Assembly (NCBI GenBank): GCA_001768515.1
Contig: MEOA01000061.1
Coordinates: forward strand, 62,001 to 126,000
From: Bacteroidetes bacterium GWE2_42_24
GTDB taxonomy: Bacteria > Bacteroidota > Bacteroidia > Bacteroidales > TTA-H9
Length of the DNA stretch: 64,000 nucleotides
Direction: 5' to 3'
Below, piece after piece: positions 44,843-53,431 of this stretch. How positions within the stretch are numbered: position 1 is the first letter of the stretch; every line of letters begins with the position of its first letter. Under the pieces are notes generated by a model that worked only from the letters and a program-made list of their open reading frames with translations, was not told where the DNA came from and made no database searches. Made by a program: the position numbers and the translations under genes.

Positions 44843-46402
44843 TCATTGTATCCCGATGATATCTTTTCTCATTTTAATATATTCGGGCAATGTCCCATTA
44901 TCTCTGATGGCAATTTTATAGTTCTTAGCCTTAACCTGCAGTAGCTGATCTTCAGAAGGAATGAAATTATAGGCGACATAATCGGTAAAGAACATAACGG
45001 CAATATGCCCGTTTACCCTTACGTCTGCATTGAAAACAACATAATGTTCATTACCGAGCCTGCTTTTTAGCCTGCTTATAAACGCCATCTGCTCCATATC
45101 AGCTTTCCGGCCCATGTTATCATGAGGTTTCCAATCGGTGTGATAGTTTTGGATTTTATCGGTGTTCAGCAGGAAGTAGCAAATAGCCATCAGCATAACG
45201 GGGGTTAATGATAGTTTTAAGACCCTGTAGTCGAACTTCAGACAGATGTATCTCAGGGCTCCATCGGTTAGGGCAGCAAGTCCTAAGAAGAGGATTGGAG
45301 CAACGATCAAACAAAAGGATGTCATCTTTGTAGCTGCAATCGAATAGAATATATAAACTATCAGAACCGAAGAGATCATGACGGTTCGATAGGTGTTAAG
45401 CCGGGTCTTCACCATCAGGATTATCAGGCCTAAAAGGAGGATATAGGGTACCGCCTCGCCTGAACCATATAAATCTCTTAAGGCATGTAAGTGAAACCAG
45501 ACATTGCCACCATGATCCTCAATCGGTTCAAAGAAGTGCTTCGTGTTTAAGGCAAATTCATAGTTCGCTTCTATTGGAAATTTTCGTAAAATGTAGATTT
45601 GCCATGGGACAAATACGATAAACGTGACGAGCAACGAAAGAAACATTGGGGTATAGGACTTTATCCTTACCCAATTTCGTTTGTCATTCACGCCAATAGT
45701 AAGGAACCATGAAGCATAAATCAGAAGCCCCGGAAGCCACTTTACAAGCACTGCACAACCTGAAAACAGACCAATGAAAAACAGAAAGTATTTTCGTTTC
45801 GAATCGTAATACTCAAACCATGCCCAAAAACTTGCAGTTACGTAAAACAGAAATGATATATCGTTGTGGTCGGTGGCAAAGCGGCCGGCGATTAACTCCA
45901 GCGGATAGTAGGCAACCGTGAAAAATAGTGCGCCATAAAATCCAACCCTTTCAGAAACTGAAATTTTCCCGATCCTGAATACCATCAGGCTGGTAATGGC
46001 ATGCAGGATAATACTGGGTAACCTCACAGCTATTGTATTGTACCCAAAGATTTTTAAGCTCAGGGCTATTTGCCATAAAAAAAGAGGTTGTTTGTGAAGC
46101 CAGATATGGTTTGCAGTCCAGTTTTGATAATCGTAATCTAATATCGGAGTCTTGAAAAGTGTTGGCATCAACGGTTCGATCGTCATGTTCCTGGCGACGA
46201 GGGCATGGTATTGCTCATCCCAGATGACAAGAAAGGGATCAAGATTCGCCATAAAATACCCCATGGCTAATGAACCCAGGAACAAAAGAGCTACACCTGC
46301 ACGTGGCTTTTTCCCGTTAAAAATGAAAATAGAACAAAGCAAAATGATTATGCTTGTCACCAGTGGAACCAGTTGGTTATCTGTAAAATGTTGGAAGGGC
46401 AT
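44843..46402 (-). CDS. Glycosyltransferase family 39/ArnT-like membrane protein
   Basis: A 519-residue polytopic protein with about 11-12 membrane helices. After the first helix pair it has FLVIWDEQYHALVARNM with the acidic DE motif of the first periplasmic loop, then the long loop with NWTANHIWLHKQPLFLWQIALSLKIFGYN, the pattern of ArnT/PMT-type (GT-C fold) transferases that use lipid-linked sugars. The C-terminal ~100 residues form a soluble domain (HYVVFNADVRVNGHIAVMFFTDYVAYNF). Acceptor unknown; the gene stands alone. Confidence 0.87.
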   Translation of the reverse strand: MPFQHFTDNQLVPLVTSIIILLCSIFIFNGKKPRAGVALLFLGSLAMGYFMANLDPFLVIWDEQYHALVARNMTIEPLMPTLFKTPILDYDYQNWTANHIWLHKQPLFLWQIALSLKIFGYNTIAVRLPSIILHAITSLMVFRIGKISVSERVGFYGALFFTVAYYPLELIAGRFATDHNDISFLFYVTASFWAWFEYYDSKRKYFLFFIGLFSGCAVLVKWLPGLLIYASWFLTIGVNDKRNWVRIKSYTPMFLSLLVTFIVFVPWQIYILRKFPIEANYEFALNTKHFFEPIEDHGGNVWFHLHALRDLYGSGEAVPYILLLGLIILMVKTRLNTYRTVMISSVLIVYIFYSIAATKMTSFCLIVAPILFLGLAALTDGALRYICLKFDYRVLKLSLTPVMLMAICYFLLNTDKIQNYHTDWKPHDNMGRKADMEQMAFISRLKSRLGNEHYVVFNADVRVNGHIAVMFFTDYVAYNFIPSEDQLLQVKAKNYKIAIRDNGTLPEYIKMRKDIIGIQ

Positions 46403-46795
46403 TTTGATGTTTTATAGGTTTAAGATATGATGCTATACCACGGGGTAACGTTTTCTTCCGTTTTTTTAATCGGATGAAAGCAGTACGCTACTTTATAATT
46501 TGTACTCCCCATAATTTAGAACCTTAGCTACTGTCTGAAAAAATAATTAAGGTTTATACAGTGAAAAAATATCAGAAAAAATAAAATATAAACTGACTAT
46601 CCGTTTTGAGATTGGCAGATATTTTGTATCTTCATGGAATTCAAGCACATAATAATATACAGACAAATATCAAACCAACCCAATCAATCGTCACTGGCAT
46701 GCAATATTAGACATTATAAAGAATATATGGAAACGAAAATATCGTTTACAAGAAAAATATGATGAAATCTCATATTCGTTTAATACTGACTGTCA

Positions 46796-47029
46796 GTGAA
46801 GTATGCTGCAAGCAACTATTCTGTCTTAATTGCTTTTTTTTACTATTTTATCATATTACCCAGAGATGGAACAATCGAATTTATACCTGAATTTATAAGA
46901 GACCTTACCCGAAAGATTGCCGGAATGGATGAGTCCCCCAAAGTAGCCTGCATTGAGAATCAATTTGTTAAAACTACCCGTATGCCAGACAGCTCCCTGC
47001 CGACCCTGGCTGCAATACCTTGCCAATAG
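46796..47029 (+). pseudogene. Remnant of an IS5-like transposase
   Basis: The frame contains FFYYFIILPRDGTIEFIPEFIRDLTRKIAG and SPKVACIENQFVKTTRM, which line up with the DGTWEQI-L---VR---GR and PSAAIIDSQSVKTTE segments of IS5-family transposases. The catalytic core Asp (DSQS to ENQF) is lost and both ends are missing, so it is a decayed insertion sequence. Confidence 0.6.
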
Positions 47030-47294
47030 GCTGATTAGATTTCCCGATCACCGGATACCCCGTTATGGATATCCCCGACTGATTTTGCCATCCGCGCAGC
47101 CGGTGAGGGCTGCCTGACGACAGGGTTCCACTAATGGTGCCGGCAACACCCCGGCGTGATGTTTTTTATTCCGAAAAGGCAGCCGTGATAAGCACAAAAA
47201 CACCTAAAATCCCACATTATTCTACAACATAAGGTGGAAATGCCAAACTACTGATAAACAGTGGTCAAACATAACATCGCTTCGTTGTCGCTGC

Positions 47295-47316
47295 GAAGCA
47301 GCTCCGAAGCGGCTTC
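47295..47316 (+). repeat. 11-bp GAAGC iterons, second site
   Basis: GAAGCAGCTCC followed by GAAGCGGCTTC; the second unit is identical to the first unit at 25663. A further GAAGCCG follows 35 bp on. Confidence 0.55.
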
Positions 47317-47541
47317 GTATTTTCACGAACCCAAAACGAAGCCGTTTCGAATGCACCCTGACTATGGTATGACACAGGCATAAAAGGATCCTTTCTGATT
47401 ATGGCTGAAAAACCATCATCAGTACAGGTAATGATCGTGTGGCGGGTGAAAGGGAAACCTATAACACCTGGATTCTGTGTTAGCGGATGAGTCGTTGGAG
47501 AAGTTTCCGGTGACCGGGAGGGGTTTTACCCCTAAATTCCC

Positions 47542-47822
47542 GTTGGAATAATTGCTGTAGAATGGCCATAACAAAGACTGTGCCAGATATTTTTAATAGT
47601 TAAGCTTTCCACATATAAAAATTACTCCATAGTTACTACAGCTTTATGCGATACATAAGAAAAACCTATCTTTGACCTAACTTTGGTGTATCTTTAGGGT
47701 AGCTCAGTTGTATTTCCGATTCATAGATAACATATAATCAATTGATTAAATAATGTACTTTTGTGATAGCGCGTTACTAAAAAAGTTTAAAAAAAAGTTG
47801 AATTTTTTTTTCGGGAGGGTGA
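47542..47822 (+). repeat. Dispersed repeat, copy 2
   Basis: Aligns with the reverse complement of 13838-14089. Core iterons at 47667-47710 are four 11-bp units: TATCTTTGACC, TAACTTTGGTG, TATCTTTAGGG, TAGCTCAGTTG. A TACTTTTG box (47756-47763) follows about 45 bp later, as if the iterons were an operator before a promoter, but no gene begins within 800 bp. Confidence 0.75.
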
Positions 47823-48207
47823 AACAAGCATCAAAACGTGTCCAAAATTTAGAATTGACTCCAATAGAAAGACGGTAAAAAATCGGACATCCTTTCCTGA
47901 TTCATTTTTTAAAATGGTTTAGATGAAGGTTGGATGAACAGGTAAGTTTAAATGAGAATGGCAGGCTGCATGATAGCCCAAAAGAAGCATGGCCATTCAA
48001 ATTCTGTGGTTTATCCACAATCATGGTGTTAGTGGCCATTCATTGAACCCCGAGCATGTTGCTTGATCGTGCAACATGGTGGACGCGATAAGCAGGAAAC
48101 CGGGAAATGCTACGCCTGCCGATGACACACCCTGTCAGGAAGTTAACCTGCAAAAAAAATATTCATTTTTATTCGATTTTTCGACAAGATTTTCTACTTT
48201 TGGCTGC

Positions 48208-48308
48208 AGGGAGTGCCGGTAGTTCACCAACCGTCAGCAAGGCTCATCGGGTGCCCTACCCCCGGGAGAGGGGGGACAGCCCGGGTAAGTGGTAAAATGC
48301 CACTTTTT
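48208..48308 (+). ncRNA. Candidate structured non-coding RNA
   Basis: A G/C-rich island in A/T-rich DNA. It is preceded by TACTTTTG (48195-48202) with TTCG 19 nt upstream, and followed by a terminator-like hairpin AAGTGG/CCACTT plus T5. Inside, GGT-N-ACC hairpin around 48218-48234 and CCCCC/GGGGG nested in CGGGT/GCCCG (about 48248-48284) can pair. No open frame of note. No Rfam family recognised: it lacks SRP, tmRNA, RNase P and riboswitch signatures that I know. Confidence 0.45.
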
Positions 48309-48578
48309 CCATAAAAAGTCCTGCACGCGTTTTTGCTCATACCGACCTCACGACCAAAAAGTTAGTACAATTATGATGTAACTGACGTGGCGAAGCTGTG
48401 GAAATGAGGAGAGAGGGGAGAGTGGGTGAGAGATGTGAGAGATAAAGAGGTGATGGTGGTGGAGAAGCCAGCCCTTTTTAAAAAAAATTGCGCATGCGCC
48501 AACGCCCTCCAACCCCTTACAGTCTGATAAAGAACCACCTTACCATATCTCGCGAATGTGAAAAAAATAATTCAAAAA

Positions 48579-48609
48579 TTGTGATTTTAATTCAAAAAGT
48601 TTATTTTTG
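48579..48609 (+). promoter_or_regulatory. Promoter ahead of the recombinase tail
   Basis: TTG (48579-48581), 20 nt, TATTTTTG (48602-48609), 43 bp before the ATG at 48653. Confidence 0.65.
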
Positions 48610-48652
48610 CGATAACAGTTTACCCTCAGGTTATCGTAAATACAGTTTTAAA

Positions 48653-48832
48653 ATGAGCTACGACGAAGCAGACATCGAAACCGACCTACACTATATTCAG
48701 GAACTGCCTAAACATAGCAGTGTAAAACCCACAGTGGTTTATACACACATCACACCAAAAGCTACCCGAAGAATTGTAAGTCCACTAGATCGGATTGTAA
48801 ATCAGTGGAGTGATAATCTGTGCTATCATTAA
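48653..48832 (+). pseudogene. C-terminal remnant of a tyrosine recombinase (integrase)
   Basis: A 59-residue frame, MSYDEADIETDLHYIQELPKHSSV and VVYTHITPKATRRIVSPLDRI, matches the end of tyrosine recombinases (TDLRYIQELLGHSSSKTTEIYTHV). The catalytic Tyr in VYTHI and the last His of the HSS segment are kept, but the Arg and His of the RHxxH region and the N-terminal domain are gone. It has its own promoter and start codon, so a short peptide could still be made. It lies directly before the attI-like end at 48862, in the same direction as the cassettes. Confidence 0.7.
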
Positions 48833-48864
48833 ATGGGATATATTTATGATGAAATATACTAGTT
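48786..48864 (+). repeat. Recombinase tail plus attI-like direct repeat, copy A
   Basis: 79 bp that match 63215-63293 at about 65 positions by hand count. It covers the last codons of the recombinase (DRIVNQ) and continues into ATATATTTATGATG and ATACTAGTT. The GTTAGCG at 48862-48868 looks like an integron R' core, where the first cassette joins. Confidence 0.7.
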
Positions 48865-48893
48865 AGCGGTAATGCTAAAAAATCCGAGCACCT

Positions 48894-49265
48894 ATGAAAA
48901 TATTTTTGAAATTTAAACATTGGCAACTCTTTCTAATCTGGATTTTTGCTGAGATAATTTTCATTACAACTTCGAACACTCCAATATGGTTTTTGACAAC
49001 TGGATTGTTTGGATTTACAATGATCGGTTGGATTTATTCGATTGGTAAAGTGATTAATAATTTGAATGAAAAAAATAGGATTGAAAATTACAAAGAAGAC
49101 TTGTGGTTCATTCTTTACCTAGTTTCAATGATTCCATTTGGATTCACCTTCAGAAATATGAATTCACCGGAGCCTTTGAATGGATTTTTGTTCCCTATTG
49201 TGGGAATAGTGGGTTTTATCTCAATGATTAGACTAGTTAATTTTTCAGCGAAAGCTTTTAAGTAA
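48894..49265 (+). CDS. Cassette-borne small membrane protein
   Basis: A 123-residue protein with four predicted membrane helices (about 10-27, 31-50, 69-86, 97-117) and a lysine/asparagine-rich cytoplasmic loop. No named family. It is the only substantial gene of the first cassette, running from the attI-like core at 48862 to the attC-like site ending at 49528. Codon use is very rich in A/T compared with genes before 46 kb. Small membrane proteins of unknown role are common cassette cargo. Confidence 0.7.
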   Translation: MKIFLKFKHWQLFLIWIFAEIIFITTSNTPIWFLTTGLFGFTMIGWIYSIGKVINNLNEKNRIENYKEDLWFILYLVSMIPFGFTFRNMNSPEPLNGFLFPIVGIVGFISMIRLVNFSAKAFK

Positions 49266-49283
49266 TATTAAAGCAAAAGAGAC

Positions 49284-49379
49284 TTGAAATTTGCTGACTA
49301 TTCGAATGGTTTTTTTCTAATCCTAATTTTGATTGTTGGAATTTGGGTCATTCAACCAATGATTAAACAAGATAATTGA
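49284..49379 (+). CDS. Possible 31-residue membrane peptide
   Basis: A TTG-started frame KFADYSNGFFLILILIVG then IWVIQPMIKQDN, one hydrophobic helix, 18 bp after the cassette membrane protein. It could be a real small protein or the tail of a decayed one. Confidence 0.25.
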   Translation: MKFADYSNGFFLILILIVGIWVIQPMIKQDN

Positions 49380-49396
49380 TAAAAAATAAAGCACAT

Positions 49397-49528
49397 ACCG
49401 CCAACACAGTATATGCTCCATAGGGGTTTCAGAGGTGTGCAGAGCGCATCACTCGCTGGCAAGGTTCTTACCGGTGGATAGGGAAGTGTACACGAAATCC
49501 CCTAGGTAGCATATACTAAACGTTAGCA
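49397..49528 (+). repeat. attC-like recombination site closing cassette 1
   Basis: R'' ACCGCCAAC (49397-49405) is complementary, with one transition, to the cassette's own start GTTAGCGGT at 48862. R' GTTAGCA lies at 49522-49528. Between them AGTATATGCTCCATAGGGG (from 49408) and the reverse complement of CCCCTAGGTAGCATATACT (to 49518) form a long imperfect stem with extrahelical bases, the feature by which integrases recognise folded attC. About 132 bp, similar in size to VCR sites. Confidence 0.75.
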
Positions 49529-49699
49529 CCAAGCATAATCGCCTCTACTACACTGAGGTGAAACCTTGAAAAGACAAATTAAACTGACAAAATGAATATT
49601 ACGAGTGTGAGCATTAGAGCAAGGGGTTTTAATTTTTTCTCCCCACGCACTTTGCGCCTGATGGGCGCATTGGGAAACCAACAGCCCCCGTACAAAAAA

Positions 49700-49785
49700 G
49701 CACATTTACAAACTTGCCAATCGCGTCAAAAACCCAAGTTTGCAAAAGAGCTATTTTTTTGCTCTCGCACCAGTGCTTCGTATCA
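49700..49785 (+). repeat. Cassette-end repeat, type GCAAAAGAGCT, copy 1
   Basis: Contains GCACA-TT, TTGCCAAT, TTTGCAAAAGAGCTATTTTTTTGC and CACCAGTGC. The same ordered blocks occur at 56500-56595. Likely part of a long attC-like palindrome or a remnant of one. Confidence 0.55.
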
Positions 49786-49829
49786 TGGTAATAACTAATT
49801 TTGAAATTATCCTAAAACTTAAAATATTA

Positions 49830-50114
49830 ATGGATAAAATTCTGCAATATATTGCTAAAGAAACTAAAGGTGATTGTTATTCTTCTTATATGTACTGTCA
49901 TGATGGAATTGCAATTCCTATTCTTGACAATGAAGACAAAACCAAAGTTAGTTTAATGGAGTACAGAGAAACCGACCATAATGAGAATGTCAGAGATTTG
50001 TCTCAACTAGCAAAAAAGATTCAGTCATCAAAACCACTATTTAAATTCTTTCTCGATGGTAAGAGAAGGACACGCAAAATTGACTGCATTGGATACAAAA
50101 AAAAATCCTTCTGA
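49830..50114 (+). CDS. Small unknown protein, possibly truncated by a frameshift
   Basis: 94 residues from ATG 49830: MDKILQYIAKETKGDCYSSYMYCHDGIAIPILD and ending FKFFLDGKRRTRKIDCIGYKKKSF. The FFLDG-RR---ID--GY end looks like the N-terminal part of a longer protein. The stop follows a run of nine A residues (50097-50105); a -1 shift there would continue in frame with the next gene, which starts 30 bp later. It could therefore be an independent small protein, a pseudogene, or the front of a frameshifted product. Confidence 0.5.
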   Translation: MDKILQYIAKETKGDCYSSYMYCHDGIAIPILDNEDKTKVSLMEYRETDHNENVRDLSQLAKKIQSSKPLFKFFLDGKRRTRKIDCIGYKKKSF

Positions 50115-50143
50115 TTTTGGCAAATTTGCATAAACTGATAAAT

Positions 50144-51424
50144 ATGAAAATTAGTAAAGCGACATTAACCTTCATTTACTCCTTCCTTCCTATCATTGAC
50201 GAAATGACCTATGATCCAAACATTCTAAAAATGTTTGTCGAATCAAAAATTGCGGATAAAAAAAATGAAGGGACAAAGCCAAGTGGTGAGGGTAAGATAA
50301 TAAATAGAAGAGGTCTTTCTTCATACCTTGCCTTGAATATTGAAATGGGTTATGATATTGATTATGAATTTAAAGCTTTTTTGAGCAACGATCCATCTAT
50401 TAAATTGACAATTCAACCCCTTTTTAGATTTTACACTTTTGGTTGTTCTCTTACCTTTCATGTAACATGTTTCAGAGAAAACGGATTAATTAATCATGAA
50501 GATGTGTATAAAGTGTTACAGATTATTAGTACAGAGGAAAATAACAATGCTTCCCAAACTTTTATTCTTGATGATGAAATTATAAATAATCGAACCCATG
50601 AGTATTCATTGTATAAATTCTTTAAATATCGTTTAAAGGAAAAGATTGAAAGAGTAAACAGAGAAAATAATGTTGACATCAAACTATTATGTTTAAGCGA
50701 AAATATTATTACTGAAAGCTCGCTTTATGAATCAAGTGTTCCTTGGGTGATTACAACAATTGAAACAGAAGATAAAGATATATTGGATTCAGTTTGTTTT
50801 TCTTCAAATGACTTTAAAAGGTCAGAGGCTGTTCATGAGAAACTGAATAGAATTGCAAAGTACGAAAAATTTATTGCACCATTACTTTATAGGGCTATAG
50901 ATCAGAATTTTGATTCATATAAAATAGAACCTTCTTATGATTCATTTTCATTAGATCCTATTTCAACAGGATTATACAATATGTATATAGATGCCCGATT
51001 TTATCTACACATGTCAAGGAGGTCTATTTTTACCTTATGTAATTCTTTAAATGAAAAGCCAGCAAGTTACTTATTACCTACATTATTTGATATTAATGAA
51101 ATATGTCATACAAGATGGCAATCATTAATTGTGCTAAATATGATCCTTGATAAATACATTAGAAAATTTTCAAATCATGTAATTGATACTTTTACTCCTA
51201 AAGAAAAACTTACTATAATAATAAAGTTAATGAAAAAGACCCTTGCAGGGCTAGATGATCCTATGAGTTATGTTATTAGCGGAGATTCATTAAGAGAATT
51301 TTATGAAAGACTAGTTGAGTCATACAAGCTTAAGATTATTGAGGATAATGCTATTAAAAAGGTAAATATGCTAAATTCATTATACAGGCTTGGTCTCGAG
51401 TTGGATATAAGTGATTTGTATTAA
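50144..51424 (+). CDS. Unknown protein, first gene of the ABC/radical-SAM operon
   Basis: About 426 residues from ATG 50144 (a TTG at 50117 in the same frame is less likely). Soluble, mixed alpha/beta at the N-terminus (LFRFYTFGCSLTFHVTCFRENG, NASQTFILDDEIINN) and mostly helical after residue 250 (ARFYLHMSRRSIFTLCNSLN, TRWQSLIVLNMILDKYIRKF). No signal peptide, membrane helix or known catalytic motif is visible. Two bp before the next gene, so tightly co-transcribed. Function unknown; being carried with a transporter and radical SAM enzyme, it may sense or modify the same ligand. Confidence 0.75.
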   Translation: MKISKATLTFIYSFLPIIDEMTYDPNILKMFVESKIADKKNEGTKPSGEGKIINRRGLSSYLALNIEMGYDIDYEFKAFLSNDPSIKLTIQPLFRFYTFGCSLTFHVTCFRENGLINHEDVYKVLQIISTEENNNASQTFILDDEIINNRTHEYSLYKFFKYRLKEKIERVNRENNVDIKLLCLSENIITESSLYESSVPWVITTIETEDKDILDSVCFSSNDFKRSEAVHEKLNRIAKYEKFIAPLLYRAIDQNFDSYKIEPSYDSFSLDPISTGLYNMYIDARFYLHMSRRSIFTLCNSLNEKPASYLLPTLFDINEICHTRWQSLIVLNMILDKYIRKFSNHVIDTFTPKEKLTIIIKLMKKTLAGLDDPMSYVISGDSLREFYERLVESYKLKIIEDNAIKKVNMLNSLYRLGLELDISDLY

Positions 51425-51426
51425 TT

Positions 51427-52455
51427 ATGATAACACTTCAAACATACATTGAAGATATTCTAAATGAGGCTTTAGAAAATAGTAATTATATCGATAGGGC
51501 TTTTCTATCAAGCAATATAAAACAAAGTGTTGCAAAATTATTATCCACTATTCAAAAAATTAGTAATGTTATTGTTGAAGAAAATCGAAAACTTTTCATT
51601 TACGAATCTGACTTAGAAAAAATTAGTAAACTTTTACAATGTGTAAATATTGAAAAATTTCTTTATCAGAGTTTTTGTATAGCACTTGATAATAAGGAAA
51701 TTCATATGGGTAATCAAGAATTAAATTTCTATAATGCACTTGTTTTTCATGTAGATTTAAAAGGTAAAGAATTAAAAAAGGTCTGTACAAGTGTTTTGCC
51801 AACAACTAAATATCAATTTGAAGAACTAATAGAATGGCATTCCATTTTATTTGAATTATTATCAACCAAATACAATGAGTATATTCCTGATGATGATTGG
51901 TTCGATTATGCAAATATCTTTTTAAATTATAAGCCCGTTTTGTTTGATTCTAGAATAACCAGTAAATTCAATAACAAAAAAGGAAGTAATATGAAGTACG
52001 AAAACGAAAAACAAATTCCTATTGAAACAAGGATAAATGTCGCATTGTCATTATTGCAAGAAATACAAGATAACGTAAATCTTACTGATTCAAGTGAATA
52101 TAACTACAGCGATAGATTTGGGAATATTAGTAAAACGCTATCAAGTTTAAATTCACAATTAAGTGCTGAATGGATAATATTTAACAGGTTTCAGGATTTG
52201 GGATTATCACCAGGAAATGACCAATATAAGATAGCTCTTATAAACCTGGAAAATACTTTAGAAAAATTTAAGGAATTTTATATAAAAGAATTATATACCT
52301 TTTATAAGCAAATTGAGAATAATAAAATTCAATATGGAATTGACAATAATGGATCAAAACGAAATCAATTAGATACAATTGGCAAAGTATTAGCAATTGG
52401 TAATACTGCATCTTCAATTTTAATAAACATGTATAACACCTTTAAAAAAGATTGA
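51427..52455 (+). CDS. Unknown helical protein, second gene of the ABC/radical-SAM operon
   Basis: 342 residues, no signal peptide or membrane span, predicted mostly alpha-helical and rich in N, K, E and S. Segments such as IKQSVAKLLSTIQKISNVIVEENRKL and LENTLEKFKEFYIKELYTFYKQIE suggest coiled coils. No recognised domain. The stop is 1 bp before the lipoprotein start. I cannot assign a function; the neighbour relationship to 50144 (similar length, similar composition) suggests they work as a pair. Confidence 0.75.
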   Translation: MITLQTYIEDILNEALENSNYIDRAFLSSNIKQSVAKLLSTIQKISNVIVEENRKLFIYESDLEKISKLLQCVNIEKFLYQSFCIALDNKEIHMGNQELNFYNALVFHVDLKGKELKKVCTSVLPTTKYQFEELIEWHSILFELLSTKYNEYIPDDDWFDYANIFLNYKPVLFDSRITSKFNNKKGSNMKYENEKQIPIETRINVALSLLQEIQDNVNLTDSSEYNYSDRFGNISKTLSSLNSQLSAEWIIFNRFQDLGLSPGNDQYKIALINLENTLEKFKEFYIKELYTFYKQIENNKIQYGIDNNGSKRNQLDTIGKVLAIGNTASSILINMYNTFKKD

Positions 52456-52456
52456 A

Positions 52457-53428
52457 ATGAAAACTGCACAATCAATAATTACAATTTGTTTGTTGATTAC
52501 ATTGTTAATCAGCTGTAATCAACAAAAAAAACAAAATACTGTAACATTTGCTACTTCCAAGAACATGTGGTGTGGTTTAGGCTTAATTGCATATGATAAA
52601 GGCTACTTTAAAGAAGAGGGGCTCGACGCTAAAATATCATATCTTGAATCAGGTAGGTATTGTCTTGATGCATTGGTTTCAAATTCAACTGATTTTGCAA
52701 CCATTGTTGAAGTAAATATTTCATATTTTGGTTTTACTGGTAATAAATCAGTAATTGATATTGCTTCATTAGTCAGTTCAACAAGTAGTGGCATAATTGC
52801 TCTAAAAAGCAGAGGGATAAATAAACCAGAAGATTTAAAGGGCAAAAAATTAGCATTCTGCCCAGGTACAACTTCCGACATTTTTGCAAATCGATTTATT
52901 GAAAAACATGGCATAAAAGCTACAGAAGTTAACTTACAGAAAATACAACCATTGGCAATTAGCAGTGCTGTTATCTCGGGAAGTGTTGATGCTGCTTCAA
53001 CTTGGGATCCGCATATCTTCAACATTAGTAAAACTCTTGGCGAGGATGCCATCGTTTTTAGAGACCCAGATGCCTATACAGGCTACCTTACATTAGCTGT
53101 TCGCAAAGATTGGGCTTATGCTAATAATGAAACTGTAATCTCATTTCTTAAAGCACTGAAAAAAGCTGATTTATTTGCAAAAGCACATAAAGAAGAAGCT
53201 CAACTCATTGTTTCAAAAATGATTAATCTTGACATTGATGTTGTTAAAGCTACTTGGGATTTACACAATATGGAATTAAAACTTGATAAAGCAGAAATGT
53301 TGAAGGCTGTTAATTCACAAGGAATTTGGATAAATCAAACAATGGAGGAATATACTGATAAAGCAATTCCAAATTATTCAGAATATTTTGATTCGAAATT
53401 TTTAGATGAACTTAATAGTTCAAAATAA
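52457..53428 (+). CDS. ABC transporter substrate-binding lipoprotein (NMT1/TauA/SsuA type)
   Basis: A 323-residue lipoprotein (MKTAQSIITICLLITLLISC, Cys20). The mature part shows the type II binding-protein pattern of the nitrate/taurine/sulfonate/thiamine-precursor class: MWCGLGLIAYDKGYFKEEGLDAKISYLESG, DFATIVEVNI, INKPEDLKGKKLAFCPGTTSDIFANRFIEKHGI, VSGSVDAASTWDPHI, RKDWAYANNETVISFLKAL. Ligand not predictable. First of three transporter genes. Confidence 0.88.
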   Translation: MKTAQSIITICLLITLLISCNQQKKQNTVTFATSKNMWCGLGLIAYDKGYFKEEGLDAKISYLESGRYCLDALVSNSTDFATIVEVNISYFGFTGNKSVIDIASLVSSTSSGIIALKSRGINKPEDLKGKKLAFCPGTTSDIFANRFIEKHGIKATEVNLQKIQPLAISSAVISGSVDAASTWDPHIFNISKTLGEDAIVFRDPDAYTGYLTLAVRKDWAYANNETVISFLKALKKADLFAKAHKEEAQLIVSKMINLDIDVVKATWDLHNMELKLDKAEMLKAVNSQGIWINQTMEEYTDKAIPNYSEYFDSKFLDELNSSK

Positions 53429-53431
53429 TAT

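Larger units (their letters stand above)
47030..48194. other. Gene-free region between the IS remnant and the candidate RNA
   Basis: About 1.2 kb. It holds the GAAGC iterons (47295-47316), dispersed repeat copy 2 (47542-47822) and, from 47830 to 48194, sequence with no credible gene. A short inverted pair GTTGCTTGATCG/TGCAACATGG lies near 48058-48082. Confidence 0.5.

Noticed and set aside
48107-48295. 62-codon frame over the candidate RNA
   Set aside because: It crosses the promoter-like box and the G/C-rich stems; the structure and terminator explain the sequence better.
48208-48308. SRP RNA or cobalamin/SAM riboswitch
   Set aside because: The SRP GGAAG-type apical loop and the B12 box or SAM core are absent, and no regulated gene follows closely.
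49592-49798. 68-codon frame in the first part of the second cassette
   Set aside because: It reads through the GCAAAAGAGCT cassette-end repeat, which is also present at 56500 in another frame; it is repeat sequence, not a gene.
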